Part shown: one piece after another, positions 1 to 6,002 of the stretch
Layout: each line of letters begins with the position of its first letter
Numbering within the stretch: the first letter of the stretch is position 1
NCBI GenBank assembly: GCA_945873015.1
Contig: CAMCBY010000077.1
Coordinates: forward strand, 1-11,603
Reading direction: 5' to 3'
DNA length: 11,603 nt
Origin: Klebsiella pneumoniae
Lineage (GTDB): Bacteria; Pseudomonadota; Gammaproteobacteria; Ga0077536
Program-made: the position numbers and the translations under genes
Notes under the pieces: generated by a model
What the model was told of the DNA's origin: nothing
What the model saw: the letters and a program-made list of their open reading frames with translations, nothing else
Databases searched by the model: none

Positions 1-282
1 AAACATCGTCATTTCAATTTCAAGCCCAGTGTGCAGTTCACGCGCGATGACAAGCGCAGTCGCACAGTGATGGAGGTCATAGCGGTCGATAGACCCGGCC
101 TGCTGTCCGACATAGGCAGTGCGATGGATAAATGCGGCGTCAGCCTCGTCGATGCGCGCATCGCGACCTTTGGTGAGCGCGCGGAAGATTATTTTTACAT
201 CACGGACCGGCGGCGACGCCCGTTCAGCGACGCCGCCGCACAGGAACGCCTGCGCTCCCTGATCGTCAGCGCTTTGTCATGA
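1..282 (+). CDS. glnD: GlnD, C-terminal ACT domain (5'-truncated by window edge)
   Basis: This is the last 93 residues of a protein open at the left edge, ending in TGA at 280-282. GlnD is the bifunctional uridylyltransferase/uridylyl-removing enzyme that modifies PII proteins (GlnB/GlnK) according to glutamine level, and so controls nitrogen assimilation. The visible part is its C-terminal ACT domain, the glutamine-sensing module: it reads VMEVIAVDRPGLLSDIG, then a stretch ending ARIATFGERAEDYFYITD, which is the characteristic GlnD ending (DRPGLL turn, RI-T-GERAEDVFYVTD). The nucleotidyltransferase and HD domains lie outside the window. The ATG at 31 that an ORF finder would pick is an internal GTG/ATG-type start in a longer frame, because the frame is open back to base 1. 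The stop overlaps the next start as ATGA, indicating translational coupling to mutH. The identification rests on the ACT domain alone but is strong. Confidence 0.9.
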   Translation, partial: KHRHFNFKPSVQFTRDDKRSRTVMEVIAVDRPGLLSDIGSAMDKCGVSLVDARIATFGERAEDYFYITDRRRRPFSDAAAQERLRSLIVSALS

Positions 283-950
283 GCCTCGCCCCGCCGCGCG
301 ACGAAGCCGAATTATTGGCCCGCGCGCAACGCTGGGCGGGCGCGACTGTCGGCGAACTCGCGGCGGCGCTCAGCTTGCCGGTGCCACGCGATCTGCGCCG
401 GCACAAAGGCTGGCTCGGCGAACTGGTCGAACAGGCGCTCGGTGCGACCGCCAGTTCGCGGCCACTGCCGGACTTCACCGAACTCGGCATCGAACTGAAG
501 ACCGTGCCGGTCGGGGGCGACGGCCGGCCGCGCGAATCCACCCATGTCTGCAGTGTGGCGCTCGGCGATCTGATCGGTCAGCGCTGGCAGAACTCCACCG
601 TGCGCCTGAAATTGCAACGCGTGTTATGGATGCCGGTCGAGGCCGGCGCCGAGCTGCCGCTAGCGACACGGCGTTTCGGCATGCCGCGTCTGTGGAGCCC
701 CGACGCCAGCCAGGAAAACGTGTTGCGTGCCGATTGGGAAGAGCACATGGAATTACTGAGCACCGGGCGTTTTGAGCAGTTGGATGCCCGGCTCGGTGTT
801 TTTCTGCAGATCCGACCCAAGGCTGCCAACAGTCGCGCACTGACCGCGATTGGCGACAGCAGCGGTGCGCCTGCGGCCACGCTGCCGCGCGGCTTTTACC
901 TGCGGCCAACGTTCACCCACGCCATCCTGGTGGCCGGCGACAGACCATGA
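279..950 (+). CDS. mutH: DNA mismatch repair endonuclease MutH
   Basis: MutH nicks the unmethylated strand at hemimethylated GATC sites after activation by MutS/MutL, directing mismatch repair to the new strand. The 223-residue protein matches the family length (E. coli 229). The catalytic set is intact: E51 in KGWLGELVE, D65 in PDFTELG, and E72/K74 in GIELKTVPV, corresponding to E. coli E56, D70, E77 and K79 with a constant offset of five. Other hallmarks are RLKLQRVLWMPVE (residues 109-121), FLQIRPKAAN (175-184) and LPRGFYL (202-208), which includes the tyrosine involved in methylation sensing. The ATG is nested in the glnD stop (ATGA, 279-282) and the stop overlaps dusA in the same way (947-950), so the gene is probably translated by coupling. 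Its presence implies a Dam methylase elsewhere in the genome. Family knowledge places mutH mainly in gammaproteobacteria. No feature suggests a broken gene. Confidence 0.96.
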   Translation: MSLAPPRDEAELLARAQRWAGATVGELAAALSLPVPRDLRRHKGWLGELVEQALGATASSRPLPDFTELGIELKTVPVGGDGRPRESTHVCSVALGDLIGQRWQNSTVRLKLQRVLWMPVEAGAELPLATRRFGMPRLWSPDASQENVLRADWEEHMELLSTGRFEQLDARLGVFLQIRPKAANSRALTAIGDSSGAPAATLPRGFYLRPTFTHAILVAGDRP

Positions 951-1963
951 ATCAAGCTCCCGATCCGCGCCTGTGGCGTTTGTGCGTCGCGCCGATGATG
1001 CAGAAGACCGACAGGCATTTCCGTTATCTCGCGCGACTGCTCGCACCCGATGCGCGGCTGTATACCGAGATGATCACGGCGCGCGCGATCCTGCGCGGCG
1101 ATCGAACCGAGCTGCTGCGCTACGACCCGGCCGAGCATCCGCTCGCGGTGCAACTGGGAGGTAGCAGTCCCGACGAACTGGCGGCCGCCGCGCGCCTGTG
1201 TGCCGAGGTCGGTTATCAGGAAGTCAATCTCAACTGCGGCTGCCCGAGTGACCGCGTGCAGGCCGCCGATTTCGGCGCCTGTCTGATGGCCAAACCGGCG
1301 CTGGTTGCGGAGTGCGTGACGGCGCTGCTGGAGGCGCTGCCGACCGGTGTCACGGTCAGCGTAAAAACCCGCCTTGGCATCGATGATTTATACAGCTACG
1401 AGTACTTCGCGCAATTCGTGCAAGGCCTGTTCACGGCCGGCTGCCGGGTGTTTCATGTGCATGCCCGTAAAGCCTGGCTGTCGGGTCTGAGTCCGCGCGA
1501 GAACCGCGAAATCCCCCCGCTCGAATACGACTGGGTTTACCGTTTGCGACGCGAGTTGCCTGACGCTGTGATCGTCATCAACGGCGGTATCGTTGGTGTC
1601 GACCAGGCGCTGGCGCATGTGCGTGAGGTCGATGGCGTGATGCTCGGCCGCGCGGCCTACGACAATCCCTATGGGCTGGCGGCCATCAACGCGGCCCTGT
1701 TTGCCGGCACAAGCGGCACTCTTGAGTCACGCGAAGCCTGCCTGCTGCGTTATCTCGACTATGTCGATGCCGAGCTCGCACGCGGCACCGAACTGCATCA
1801 CATCACCCGTCATATGCTCAATCTTTTTCAAGGTCAGCCCGGCGGACGTCGCTGGCGCCGTCTTTTGACCGAAAACGCCCATCGCCCGGGCGCCGGCCGC
1901 GAAGTGGTCGAGCAGGCCCGCGCCGCTATGGCGGCGGCGGTCCCCGCGTTGGCACTCGAGTGA
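947..1963 (+). CDS. dusA: tRNA-dihydrouridine(20/20a) synthase DusA
   Basis: This FMN-dependent enzyme reduces uridines 20/20a in the tRNA D-loop to dihydrouridine. The 338-residue protein has the usual DusA length. It shows the N-terminal flavin-binding start VAPMMQKTDRHFRYLAR (residues 14-30), YTEMITARAI (39-48), HPLAVQLGGS (64-73), and the catalytic loop NLNCGCPSDRVQ (94-105), with the acid/base cysteine at C99. It also has VKTRLGID, the DusA-specific HARKAWLSGLSPRENREIPP segment (split here for length), INGGI and DGVMLGRAAYDNP for FMN phosphate binding. The C-terminal helical tRNA-binding domain is seen in ITRHMLNLFQGQPGGRRWRR. The residue just before the GCPS motif is C97, where E. coli DusA has valine, giving CGC. 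The start overlaps the mutH stop by four bases (ATGA), so it is the distal gene of a glnD-mutH-dusA transcription unit. DusA is favoured over DusB or DusC because of the HARKAWLSGLSP signature. Confidence 0.95.
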   Translation: MNQAPDPRLWRLCVAPMMQKTDRHFRYLARLLAPDARLYTEMITARAILRGDRTELLRYDPAEHPLAVQLGGSSPDELAAAARLCAEVGYQEVNLNCGCPSDRVQAADFGACLMAKPALVAECVTALLEALPTGVTVSVKTRLGIDDLYSYEYFAQFVQGLFTAGCRVFHVHARKAWLSGLSPRENREIPPLEYDWVYRLRRELPDAVIVINGGIVGVDQALAHVREVDGVMLGRAAYDNPYGLAAINAALFAGTSGTLESREACLLRYLDYVDAELARGTELHHITRHMLNLFQGQPGGRRWRRLLTENAHRPGAGREVVEQARAAMAAAVPALALE

Positions 1964-1968
1964 CACAC

Positions 1969-1980
1969 AACACGCGTGTT
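1969..1980. repeat. Perfect 12-bp palindrome after dusA
   Basis: AACACGCGTGTT is its own reverse complement. It lies six bases after the dusA stop and about 38 bases upstream of the TATAAT box at 2019. With no loop and no following T-run it is a poor terminator. It could be an operator half-site pair for a dimeric regulator of the downstream promoter. That role is inference only. Confidence 0.4.
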
Positions 1981-2018
1981 TGGCCGCGCAGCGCTGGCTG
2001 GTGACTCACGTGCGCGCA

Positions 2019-2024
2019 TATAAT
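2019..2024 (+). promoter_or_regulatory. Putative -10 box (TATAAT) ahead of the methyltransferase-rhodanese-tolC unit
   Basis: A perfect TATAAT stands in an otherwise GC-rich 117-base gap between dusA and the methyltransferase gene. Predicted transcription would start near 2031, giving a leader of about 50 bases. No good -35 hexamer is present at 16-18 bases upstream (the region reads CTGGCTGG), so the promoter may be weak or need an activator. A promoter here is consistent with a new transcription unit starting after dusA. Confidence 0.5.
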
Positions 2025-2080
2025 CAGACCAGCCCGCCGCGCCGCGGCCGGCGCCCGTCTCACCGAGAGCCAGCCACAAC

Positions 2081-2740
2081 ATGACTATGGATTTCGAAAC
2101 CGCGCGCTTCAACATGGTCGAGCAGCAGATCAGGACCTGGGAAGTGCTCGATGCCAACGTCCTCGAAGCCTGCGCCAACGTTCAGCGCGAATACTTCGTG
2201 CCGGATGGTTACCGACAACTCGCTTTCTGCGACACCTCCATCGACCTCGGTCACGGCCAGGCGATGATGCCGCCCAAGGTCGAAGCACGTGTGCTGCAGG
2301 CACTCGACGTACAACGCGCCGACCGTGTGCTCGAAATCGGCACCGGCAGCGGCTACCTGACCGCCCTGCTCGCGACGCTCGCCGCTCATGTGACCAGCAT
2401 CGAGATTTTTGACGACCTGTCGGCGCGCGCCAAACACAATCTGCGCAATGCCGGCATCAACAACGTCGCGCTGCACGTCGGCGATGCACTGGACGGCTGG
2501 AGTACTGCCGAACCCTATGACGTCATCGTGGTCACCGGCTCCTCGCCCGAGCGTCGTGCGCTCATCGAACAGCAGTTGAGTCTCAACGGTCGCATGTTCA
2601 TCGTGGTCGGCACGGCACCGGTGATGGAAGCATTGCTGATTACCCGGCTGGCGAAGGACAGTTGGTCGGTCGAAAGCCTGTTCGAAACCGAGTTGCCGCC
2701 ATTGCTGGGTGCAGAATCCAAACCCGAGTTCAAGTTCTGA
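2081..2740 (+). CDS. Protein-L-isoaspartate O-methyltransferase-like SAM methyltransferase (divergent paralogue)
   Basis: This 219-residue class I SAM-dependent methyltransferase belongs to the protein-isoaspartate methyltransferase (PCMT) family. SAM-binding motif I is clear at residues 83-95 (VLEIGTGSGYLTA), followed by the acidic strand end SIEIF (106-110) and DVIVVTG (147-153). The N-terminus, FETARFNMVEQQIRTWEVLD, resembles the PCMT opening with M-EQQIR. The acceptor-side loop reads LGHGQAMMPPKVEARVL (57-71), where canonical Pcm has GxGQTISxPxxVA: the T-I-S stretch is replaced by A-M-M. The true substrate may therefore not be isoaspartyl peptides, and I give no pcm symbol. It is the first gene after the TATAAT box and is followed 10 bases later by a rhodanese and then tolC, a neighbourhood I recall from other gammaproteobacteria. 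The ATG at 2081 has only a weak upstream purine tract; ATG 2087 is an alternative start two codons later. Confidence 0.85.
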   Translation: MTMDFETARFNMVEQQIRTWEVLDANVLEACANVQREYFVPDGYRQLAFCDTSIDLGHGQAMMPPKVEARVLQALDVQRADRVLEIGTGSGYLTALLATLAAHVTSIEIFDDLSARAKHNLRNAGINNVALHVGDALDGWSTAEPYDVIVVTGSSPERRALIEQQLSLNGRMFIVVGTAPVMEALLITRLAKDSWSVESLFETELPPLLGAESKPEFKF

Positions 2741-2750
2741 GCATGCAACG

Positions 2751-3065
2751 ATGCGCCAATTGAGCCCGCAACAGGCCGTCGCGCTGCGCGACAAGGCGCC
2801 GGTGCAGTTCCTCGATGTGCGCGAACCCTGGGAGCACGAGTTGTGCCACATCGCCGGGGATCTGCATATACCGATGGGCGAGATTCCGCAGCGTCTCGCC
2901 GAGATCCCCCACGACCGGCCGCTGATCGTGGTCTGTCACCATGGCATGCGCAGTTATCAGGTCGCACAATTTCTGCTCGCACATGGCTTCATTGATGTAT
3001 CCAACCTCGACGGCGGAATCGACGCCTGGGCGTTGTCAGTCGAGCCCGCAGTTGCACGTTATTGA
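2751..3065 (+). CDS. Single-domain rhodanese-like sulfurtransferase
   Basis: This compact rhodanese domain has 104 residues. It shows QFLDVREPWEHELCHI (residues 19-34), the usual substrate-side DVRE motif, then HIPMGEIP, and the active-site loop CHHGMRS at 62-68 with persulfide-forming cysteine C62. The end is typical: NLDGGIDAWA. Rhodaneses carry sulfane sulfur between thiosulfate or persulfide donors and acceptors. The CHHGMRS loop is common in stand-alone bacterial rhodaneses, but the physiological acceptor cannot be read from sequence. I chose ATG 2751, ten bases after the methyltransferase stop. A longer in-frame start at 2709 would add 14 low-complexity residues (PNPSSSSEH) and overlap the upstream gene, so it is less likely. 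It sits in one unit with the methyltransferase and tolC. A domain this short is probably cytoplasmic, and no signal peptide is present. Confidence 0.9.
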   Translation: MRQLSPQQAVALRDKAPVQFLDVREPWEHELCHIAGDLHIPMGEIPQRLAEIPHDRPLIVVCHHGMRSYQVAQFLLAHGFIDVSNLDGGIDAWALSVEPAVARY

Positions 3066-3106
3066 CGGCGCTCCGTCGCCCTTCAGGATTGGGGTCGCCT
3101 ATCACC

Positions 3107-4492
3107 ATGTCAGGATCTAAGCACCGTCAGCTGCGCGCGCTCGTTTTGGCGATGTTTTGTACCGTCGCTCAGCCGGCCGCCGCCGCGACTGACCTGCTCG
3201 GTGCGCTGGACGCCGCCGAACAATCGGACCCGCTATACCGTGAAGCACAGAACCAGGCACTGTCGGTAGCCGAACAGATCCCTCAGGCACGCGCGCAGCT
3301 GTGGCTGCCGACGGTCAGTTTCAGCGCCGGCATTACCCATATCGAACAGTCTTTATCCGGTGGCTTCGAACTCGCAGGCGTTGACAACAGCCCGACCTTT
3401 GCCAGCAAAGAATACCGCATCAATCTTGCCCAGCCGGTCTATCGCCATGACCGCTATGTGGCTTTGCGCCAGGCCGACAAGCGGCTGCAGCAGGCGCAAT
3501 ATGAAGTGGTGGCAGCGCGCCAGGATCTGATGCTGCGGGTCGCCGAACGTTATTTCAACCAACTCGCCGCGCACGACAGCGTGGTGTTCGCGCGCGCCGA
3601 AACCGAATCGCTCAAGAGTCAACTCGAACAGGCGCGGCAGCGCTTTGAAGTCGGTCTGATAGCGATCACCGATGTGCAGGAAGCCCAGGCCGGCCACGAC
3701 CGCGCACAAGCCAGTCAGATCCGCGCCGAGAACGAGGTCGAGAACGCCATCGAAGCACTGCGCGAAGTGACCGCCGATTACGATCTCGAACTGGCGCCGC
3801 TAGGAGAGGACCTGCCGCTGGTGGTGCCCGAGCCACTCGATATCGAACGCTGGACGGCGACCGCGCTCGAGCGCAATTTGGGTCTGTCAGCCGCGACCGT
3901 CGCGGCCGACATTGCCCACGAGGAAATTCGTCGCCAATACGCCGGCCATTTCCCGAGCCTCGATATTGTTGGCGGCCACAGCTTCAACAATCAGGGCGGC
4001 CGTTTCGGCAGTGCCTCGGTAGATCAGAACGAAATCGGTATTCAGGTAACGGTGCCCATCTATGAAGGTGGGCAGGTGGTGTCCCGCACGCGCGCGGCCG
4101 AGCATGACAGCAATGCCGCGCTTGATCGTCTCGAGCAAACTCGCCGCACGGTACATCGCGAGACACGCCAGGCCTACCTCGGCGTCGTCACCCAGATAAG
4201 TTCGGTCAAGGCCCTCGCCCAAGCGGTGGTGTCGTCCCAGACCGCGCTGGAATCGACCCGCGCCGGTTTTGAAGTCGGCACCCGCACAGCGGTCGATGTG
4301 GTCGCGGCAGAACGCAGCCTGTACCAGTCCAAGCGTGATTTCGCGCGCGCGCGCTACGACTACATCATTGAAACCCTGCGCTTGAAGAGAGCCGCCGGCA
4401 GTCTGCAGCCTGCCGATCTCGTCGCTGCCAATTCGTGGCTGGTCGAGAAGCCACTCAACGCGGCGCTCAATGCCCCGCCCGCCACGCCTTGA
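3107..4492 (+). CDS. tolC: TolC family outer-membrane channel protein
   Basis: This is an outer-membrane export channel of the TolC family, the exit duct for type I secretion systems and RND/MFS efflux pumps. From ATG 3107 it is 461 residues, within the family range. A signal peptide is visible: basic KHRQLR, a hydrophobic ALVLAMF core and cleavage near QPAAAA/TD (about residue 27). Two homologous halves follow. Each opens with a coiled-coil helix and a beta segment, for example IPQARAQLWLPTVSFSAG and later EEIRRQYAGHFPSLDIVGG. The C-terminal half has the diagnostic GTRTAVDVVAAERSLYQSKRD, split here by length limits, and RARYDYIIETLRLKRAAGSL. An upstream TTG at 3062 would overlap the rhodanese stop as TTGA and add 15 residues ahead of the signal peptide, so I prefer the ATG. 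The gene follows the rhodanese by 41 bases. Specific pump partners are not encoded in the window. Confidence 0.93.
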   Translation: MSGSKHRQLRALVLAMFCTVAQPAAAATDLLGALDAAEQSDPLYREAQNQALSVAEQIPQARAQLWLPTVSFSAGITHIEQSLSGGFELAGVDNSPTFASKEYRINLAQPVYRHDRYVALRQADKRLQQAQYEVVAARQDLMLRVAERYFNQLAAHDSVVFARAETESLKSQLEQARQRFEVGLIAITDVQEAQAGHDRAQASQIRAENEVENAIEALREVTADYDLELAPLGEDLPLVVPEPLDIERWTATALERNLGLSAATVAADIAHEEIRRQYAGHFPSLDIVGGHSFNNQGGRFGSASVDQNEIGIQVTVPIYEGGQVVSRTRAAEHDSNAALDRLEQTRRTVHRETRQAYLGVVTQISSVKALAQAVVSSQTALESTRAGFEVGTRTAVDVVAAERSLYQSKRDFARARYDYIIETLRLKRAAGSLQPADLVAANSWLVEKPLNAALNAPPATP

Positions 4493-4496
4493 GTTC

Positions 4497-4501
4497 AGGA
4501 G
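4497..4501 (+). promoter_or_regulatory. Shine-Dalgarno AGGAG fixing the hydrolase start
   Basis: AGGAG lies eight bases before ATG 4510, just after the tolC stop at 4490-4492. It decides in favour of 4510 over the in-frame upstream start at 4435, which would lie inside tolC. Confidence 0.7.
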
Positions 4502-4509
4502 CAGCTGCC

Positions 4510-5091
4510 ATGTCCGCTATCGAGGGAACCCAAGTCATCGCGAAGTGCGATGCTGGCAAGTCGGTGCTGGTGGTCTGTGATCTGCAACAACGCCTGGGCG
4601 ATGCGATGCCCGGTAAGGTGCTTAATCGGGTTTTGCTCAATGCCACGTTGCTCGCGCGTGCCGCCGGCCTGCTCGAGTTGCCAGTGCTGTGTACCGAACA
4701 ATACCCGCAAGGCCTCGGTGCAACTCACCCGAGCGTTGCCGACGCCTTGCCACGCACTACCCCGAAATTCACCAAGAGCGCGTTTTCGTGCTGTGAAGGT
4801 CAGGACTTTAACGTTGCACTGTCCGACCTTGCTCGCAGCCAGGTTGTGCTGGTCGGTATGGAGGCGCATATCTGCATCTTGCAGACCGCCTTTGACCTGC
4901 GCGCGCGTGGGCTGACGGTGTTTGTTGTCGAAGACGCTATCTGTTCGCGGCGCCTGGAGAATTATCAGAATGCGCTCGACCGCCTACGTCAGGCGGCGGT
5001 ACAGGTAGTCAGTGCAGAATCGGTCGTATTCGAATGGCTGCGCGACGCCAGCCACCCGCATTTCAAGGCGGTACAGACGCTGTTGCGCTGA
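4510..5091 (+). CDS. Isochorismatase-like cysteine hydrolase
   Basis: This 193-residue protein of the isochorismatase-like (cysteine hydrolase) superfamily carries the expected D-K-C triad: D24 in VVCDLQQRL, K89 in KFTKSAFS, and C122 in VGMEAHICILQTAFDL. The cysteine motif GMEAHIC and the ending HPHFKAVQTLL resemble the YcaC/ISOC1-ISOC2 subgroup rather than true isochorismatases of siderophore synthesis. The substrate is unknown, so neither isochorismate hydrolysis nor nicotinamidase activity should be assumed. A strong AGGAG fixes the start at ATG 4510, 17 bases after the tolC stop, so it is probably co-transcribed with tolC. There is no signal peptide, suggesting a cytosolic enzyme. A hairpin overlaps its stop codon, and the next gene converges on it. 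Confidence 0.87.
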   Translation: MSAIEGTQVIAKCDAGKSVLVVCDLQQRLGDAMPGKVLNRVLLNATLLARAAGLLELPVLCTEQYPQGLGATHPSVADALPRTTPKFTKSAFSCCEGQDFNVALSDLARSQVVLVGMEAHICILQTAFDLRARGLTVFVVEDAICSRRLENYQNALDRLRQAAVQVVSAESVVFEWLRDASHPHFKAVQTLLR

Positions 5092-5102
5092 GCCGCAGCG
5101 CA
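5084..5102. terminator. Hairpin overlapping the hydrolase stop codon
   Basis: TGCGCTG at 5084-5090 pairs perfectly with CAGCGCA at 5096-5102 across a five-base loop, and the TGA stop (5089-5091) lies at the loop edge. No T-run follows, so it is not a classical intrinsic terminator. It may protect the mRNA 3' end or act together with the next hairpin. Confidence 0.35.
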
Positions 5103-5106
5103 GCAC

Positions 5107-5149
5107 CTGCACGCCACGGCGCATTGCGCGCCGTGCGCCTCACGTGCAG
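5107..5149. terminator. Two-tier GC-rich hairpin between convergent genes
   Basis: An outer stem, CTGCACG (5107-5113) with CGTGCAG (5143-5149), encloses an inner stem, CACGGCGC (5115-5122) with GCGCCGTG (5128-5135), around a five-base loop ATTGC. All 15 pairs are Watson-Crick, with an asymmetric seven-base bulge (5136-5142). It lies between the convergent hydrolase and glycine-zipper genes, so a bidirectional transcription barrier is plausible, although no T-run is present on either side. Confidence 0.45.
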
Positions 5150-5180
5150 CGCGCTTCACGCGCACCGCCGATAGTCCGAC

Positions 5181-5216
5181 CTCAATTGACCGCTCAGTTG
5201 CCCCCTCAATTGACGG
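5181..5216. repeat. Three tandem 12-bp units reaching into a stop codon
   Basis: Units start at 5181 (CTCAATTGACCG), 5193 (CTCAGTTGCCCC) and 5205 (CTCAATTGACGG). The outer two are nearly identical and each holds the palindrome TCAATTGA. The third unit contains the stop codon and the last codons of the minus-strand glycine-zipper gene. Read on the minus strand in that frame, each unit ends Asn-stop, giving TGA three times at four-codon intervals. Confidence 0.6.
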
Positions 5217-5808
5217 TGTAGTTGCGCGCCGTCATGCAGGTGCCGAATGCACGGTTGTAATCGTTGGTCATCTGCATGCGCTGATTGTATTCCTGCGAGG
5301 CAGCGGCCTGCTGTTGCTGCTGGTAGGCATTGGCCTGCGGTTGCGGCGGCGGAGCAGGTTTGTCAGTGGCGCGATTCAAGGCCCCAAATAAGGTCGAAGC
5401 GACGGCGCCGATAGCAGCGCCCTTACCGGCATCGCCGGCAATCGCACCACCCGCCGCACCCAGCGCCGCACCGGTAGCTGCGTCACCAACCACACCGCTG
5501 CCCTGCAGCATGCCGCCGTTACCAATACCGAGAAAACCGCCACTGGTGCGCTGTTGCGGCTGCGCTACCGGTTGACCGTAGGCGACCGCTGGCGGGGCGG
5601 CGTTGAGGGGCGGCGCGGTGCTCGGATCAAAACCAGTCTGCGACACAGCCCACTGGTGACACTCATAACGGTCCTGCGACTGTTGCTGCTCGGACTGACC
5701 GGCCTTGGGATAAACGAATGCGCCGCCTTGCTGGGCGTGCACGCTGCCCACGCCGAGCGCGAACAGGGTCATGGCGAGGGGGGCTCTCAGGGCTCGGGCG
5801 ACGCTCAT
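5206..5808 (-). CDS. Secreted glycine-zipper envelope protein (YMGG-like)
   Basis: This 200-residue protein has a Sec signal peptide (RALRAP, then a hydrophobic core, cleavage after VHA at residue 25). The mature part opens with YPKAGQSEQQQSQDRYECHQ-WAVSQTGFDP, a motif I associate with glycine-zipper family proteins. A central glycine zipper at about 108-143 (GDAATGAALGAAGGAIAGDAG and onward, GxxxG/AxxxG spacing) could pack as a paired membrane hairpin. A proline/glutamine-rich linker with QQQQQ follows, then the C-terminal motif YNRAFGTCMTARNYTVN. C50 and C191 could form a disulfide. Molecular function is unknown; an envelope or periplasmic structural role is inferred. A GGAGA ribosome site eight bases upstream fixes ATG 5808; the 25 extra residues of the longer in-frame ORF to 5883 lack this support. 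The gene is monocistronic, converging on the hydrolase gene. Confidence 0.8.
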   Translation of the reverse strand: MSVARALRAPLAMTLFALGVGSVHAQQGGAFVYPKAGQSEQQQSQDRYECHQWAVSQTGFDPSTAPPLNAAPPAVAYGQPVAQPQQRTSGGFLGIGNGGMLQGSGVVGDAATGAALGAAGGAIAGDAGKGAAIGAVASTLFGALNRATDKPAPPPQPQANAYQQQQQAAASQEYNQRMQMTNDYNRAFGTCMTARNYTVN

Positions 5809-5816
5809 GGATGATT

Positions 5817-5821
5817 TCTCC
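5817..5821 (-). promoter_or_regulatory. Shine-Dalgarno for the glycine-zipper gene
   Basis: On the minus strand this reads GGAGA, eight bases before ATG 5808. It supports the start that begins directly with a signal peptide. Confidence 0.65.
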
Positions 5822-5836
5822 GTTTCAGTTCGACCA

Positions 5837-5864
5837 ATTATATGGCTGGGACTCGTGATGTGGA
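5837..5864 (-). promoter_or_regulatory. Putative promoter of the glycine-zipper gene
   Basis: On the minus strand a perfect TATAAT lies at 5842-5837, with a candidate -35 TCCACA (4 of 6 matches to TTGACA) at 5864-5859 and a 16-base spacer. Transcription would start near 5830, giving a leader of about 22 bases that contains the GGAGA ribosome site. The local AT-rich patch stands out against GC-rich surroundings. Confidence 0.55.
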
Positions 5865-6002
5865 CGGCAAATTTAACCGTCATGACGAGGAAATTCTCGA
5901 ATCGCGGGCTGGTTCGCGCTCAGGAATCTGGCCGAGATCATCTTTTCATCCGATTACAGACCGTCACCTTCGATGAGGAGCGGATAGTCTCGACCCGCAG
6001 CC
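5865..6002. other. Intergenic stretch downstream of waaA
   Basis: About 140 bases lie between the glycine-zipper promoter and the waaA stop. I see no ORF with family resemblance, no T-run hairpin that would serve as a waaA terminator, and no RNA gene. Confidence 0.4.

Noticed and set aside
2060..2851. 263-codon open frame on the - strand
   Set aside because: It lies opposite the methyltransferase and rhodanese genes, and its composition is typical of a reverse-complement shadow.
4435..4509. Longer N-terminus for the cysteine hydrolase starting inside tolC
   Set aside because: A good AGGAG sits eight bases before ATG 4510, and the extra residues are the out-of-frame reading of the tolC end.
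5809..5883. Longer N-terminus for the glycine-zipper protein
   Set aside because: ATG 5808 has a ribosome site and directly begins a signal peptide; the extension would place 25 residues ahead of it and overlap the promoter box.
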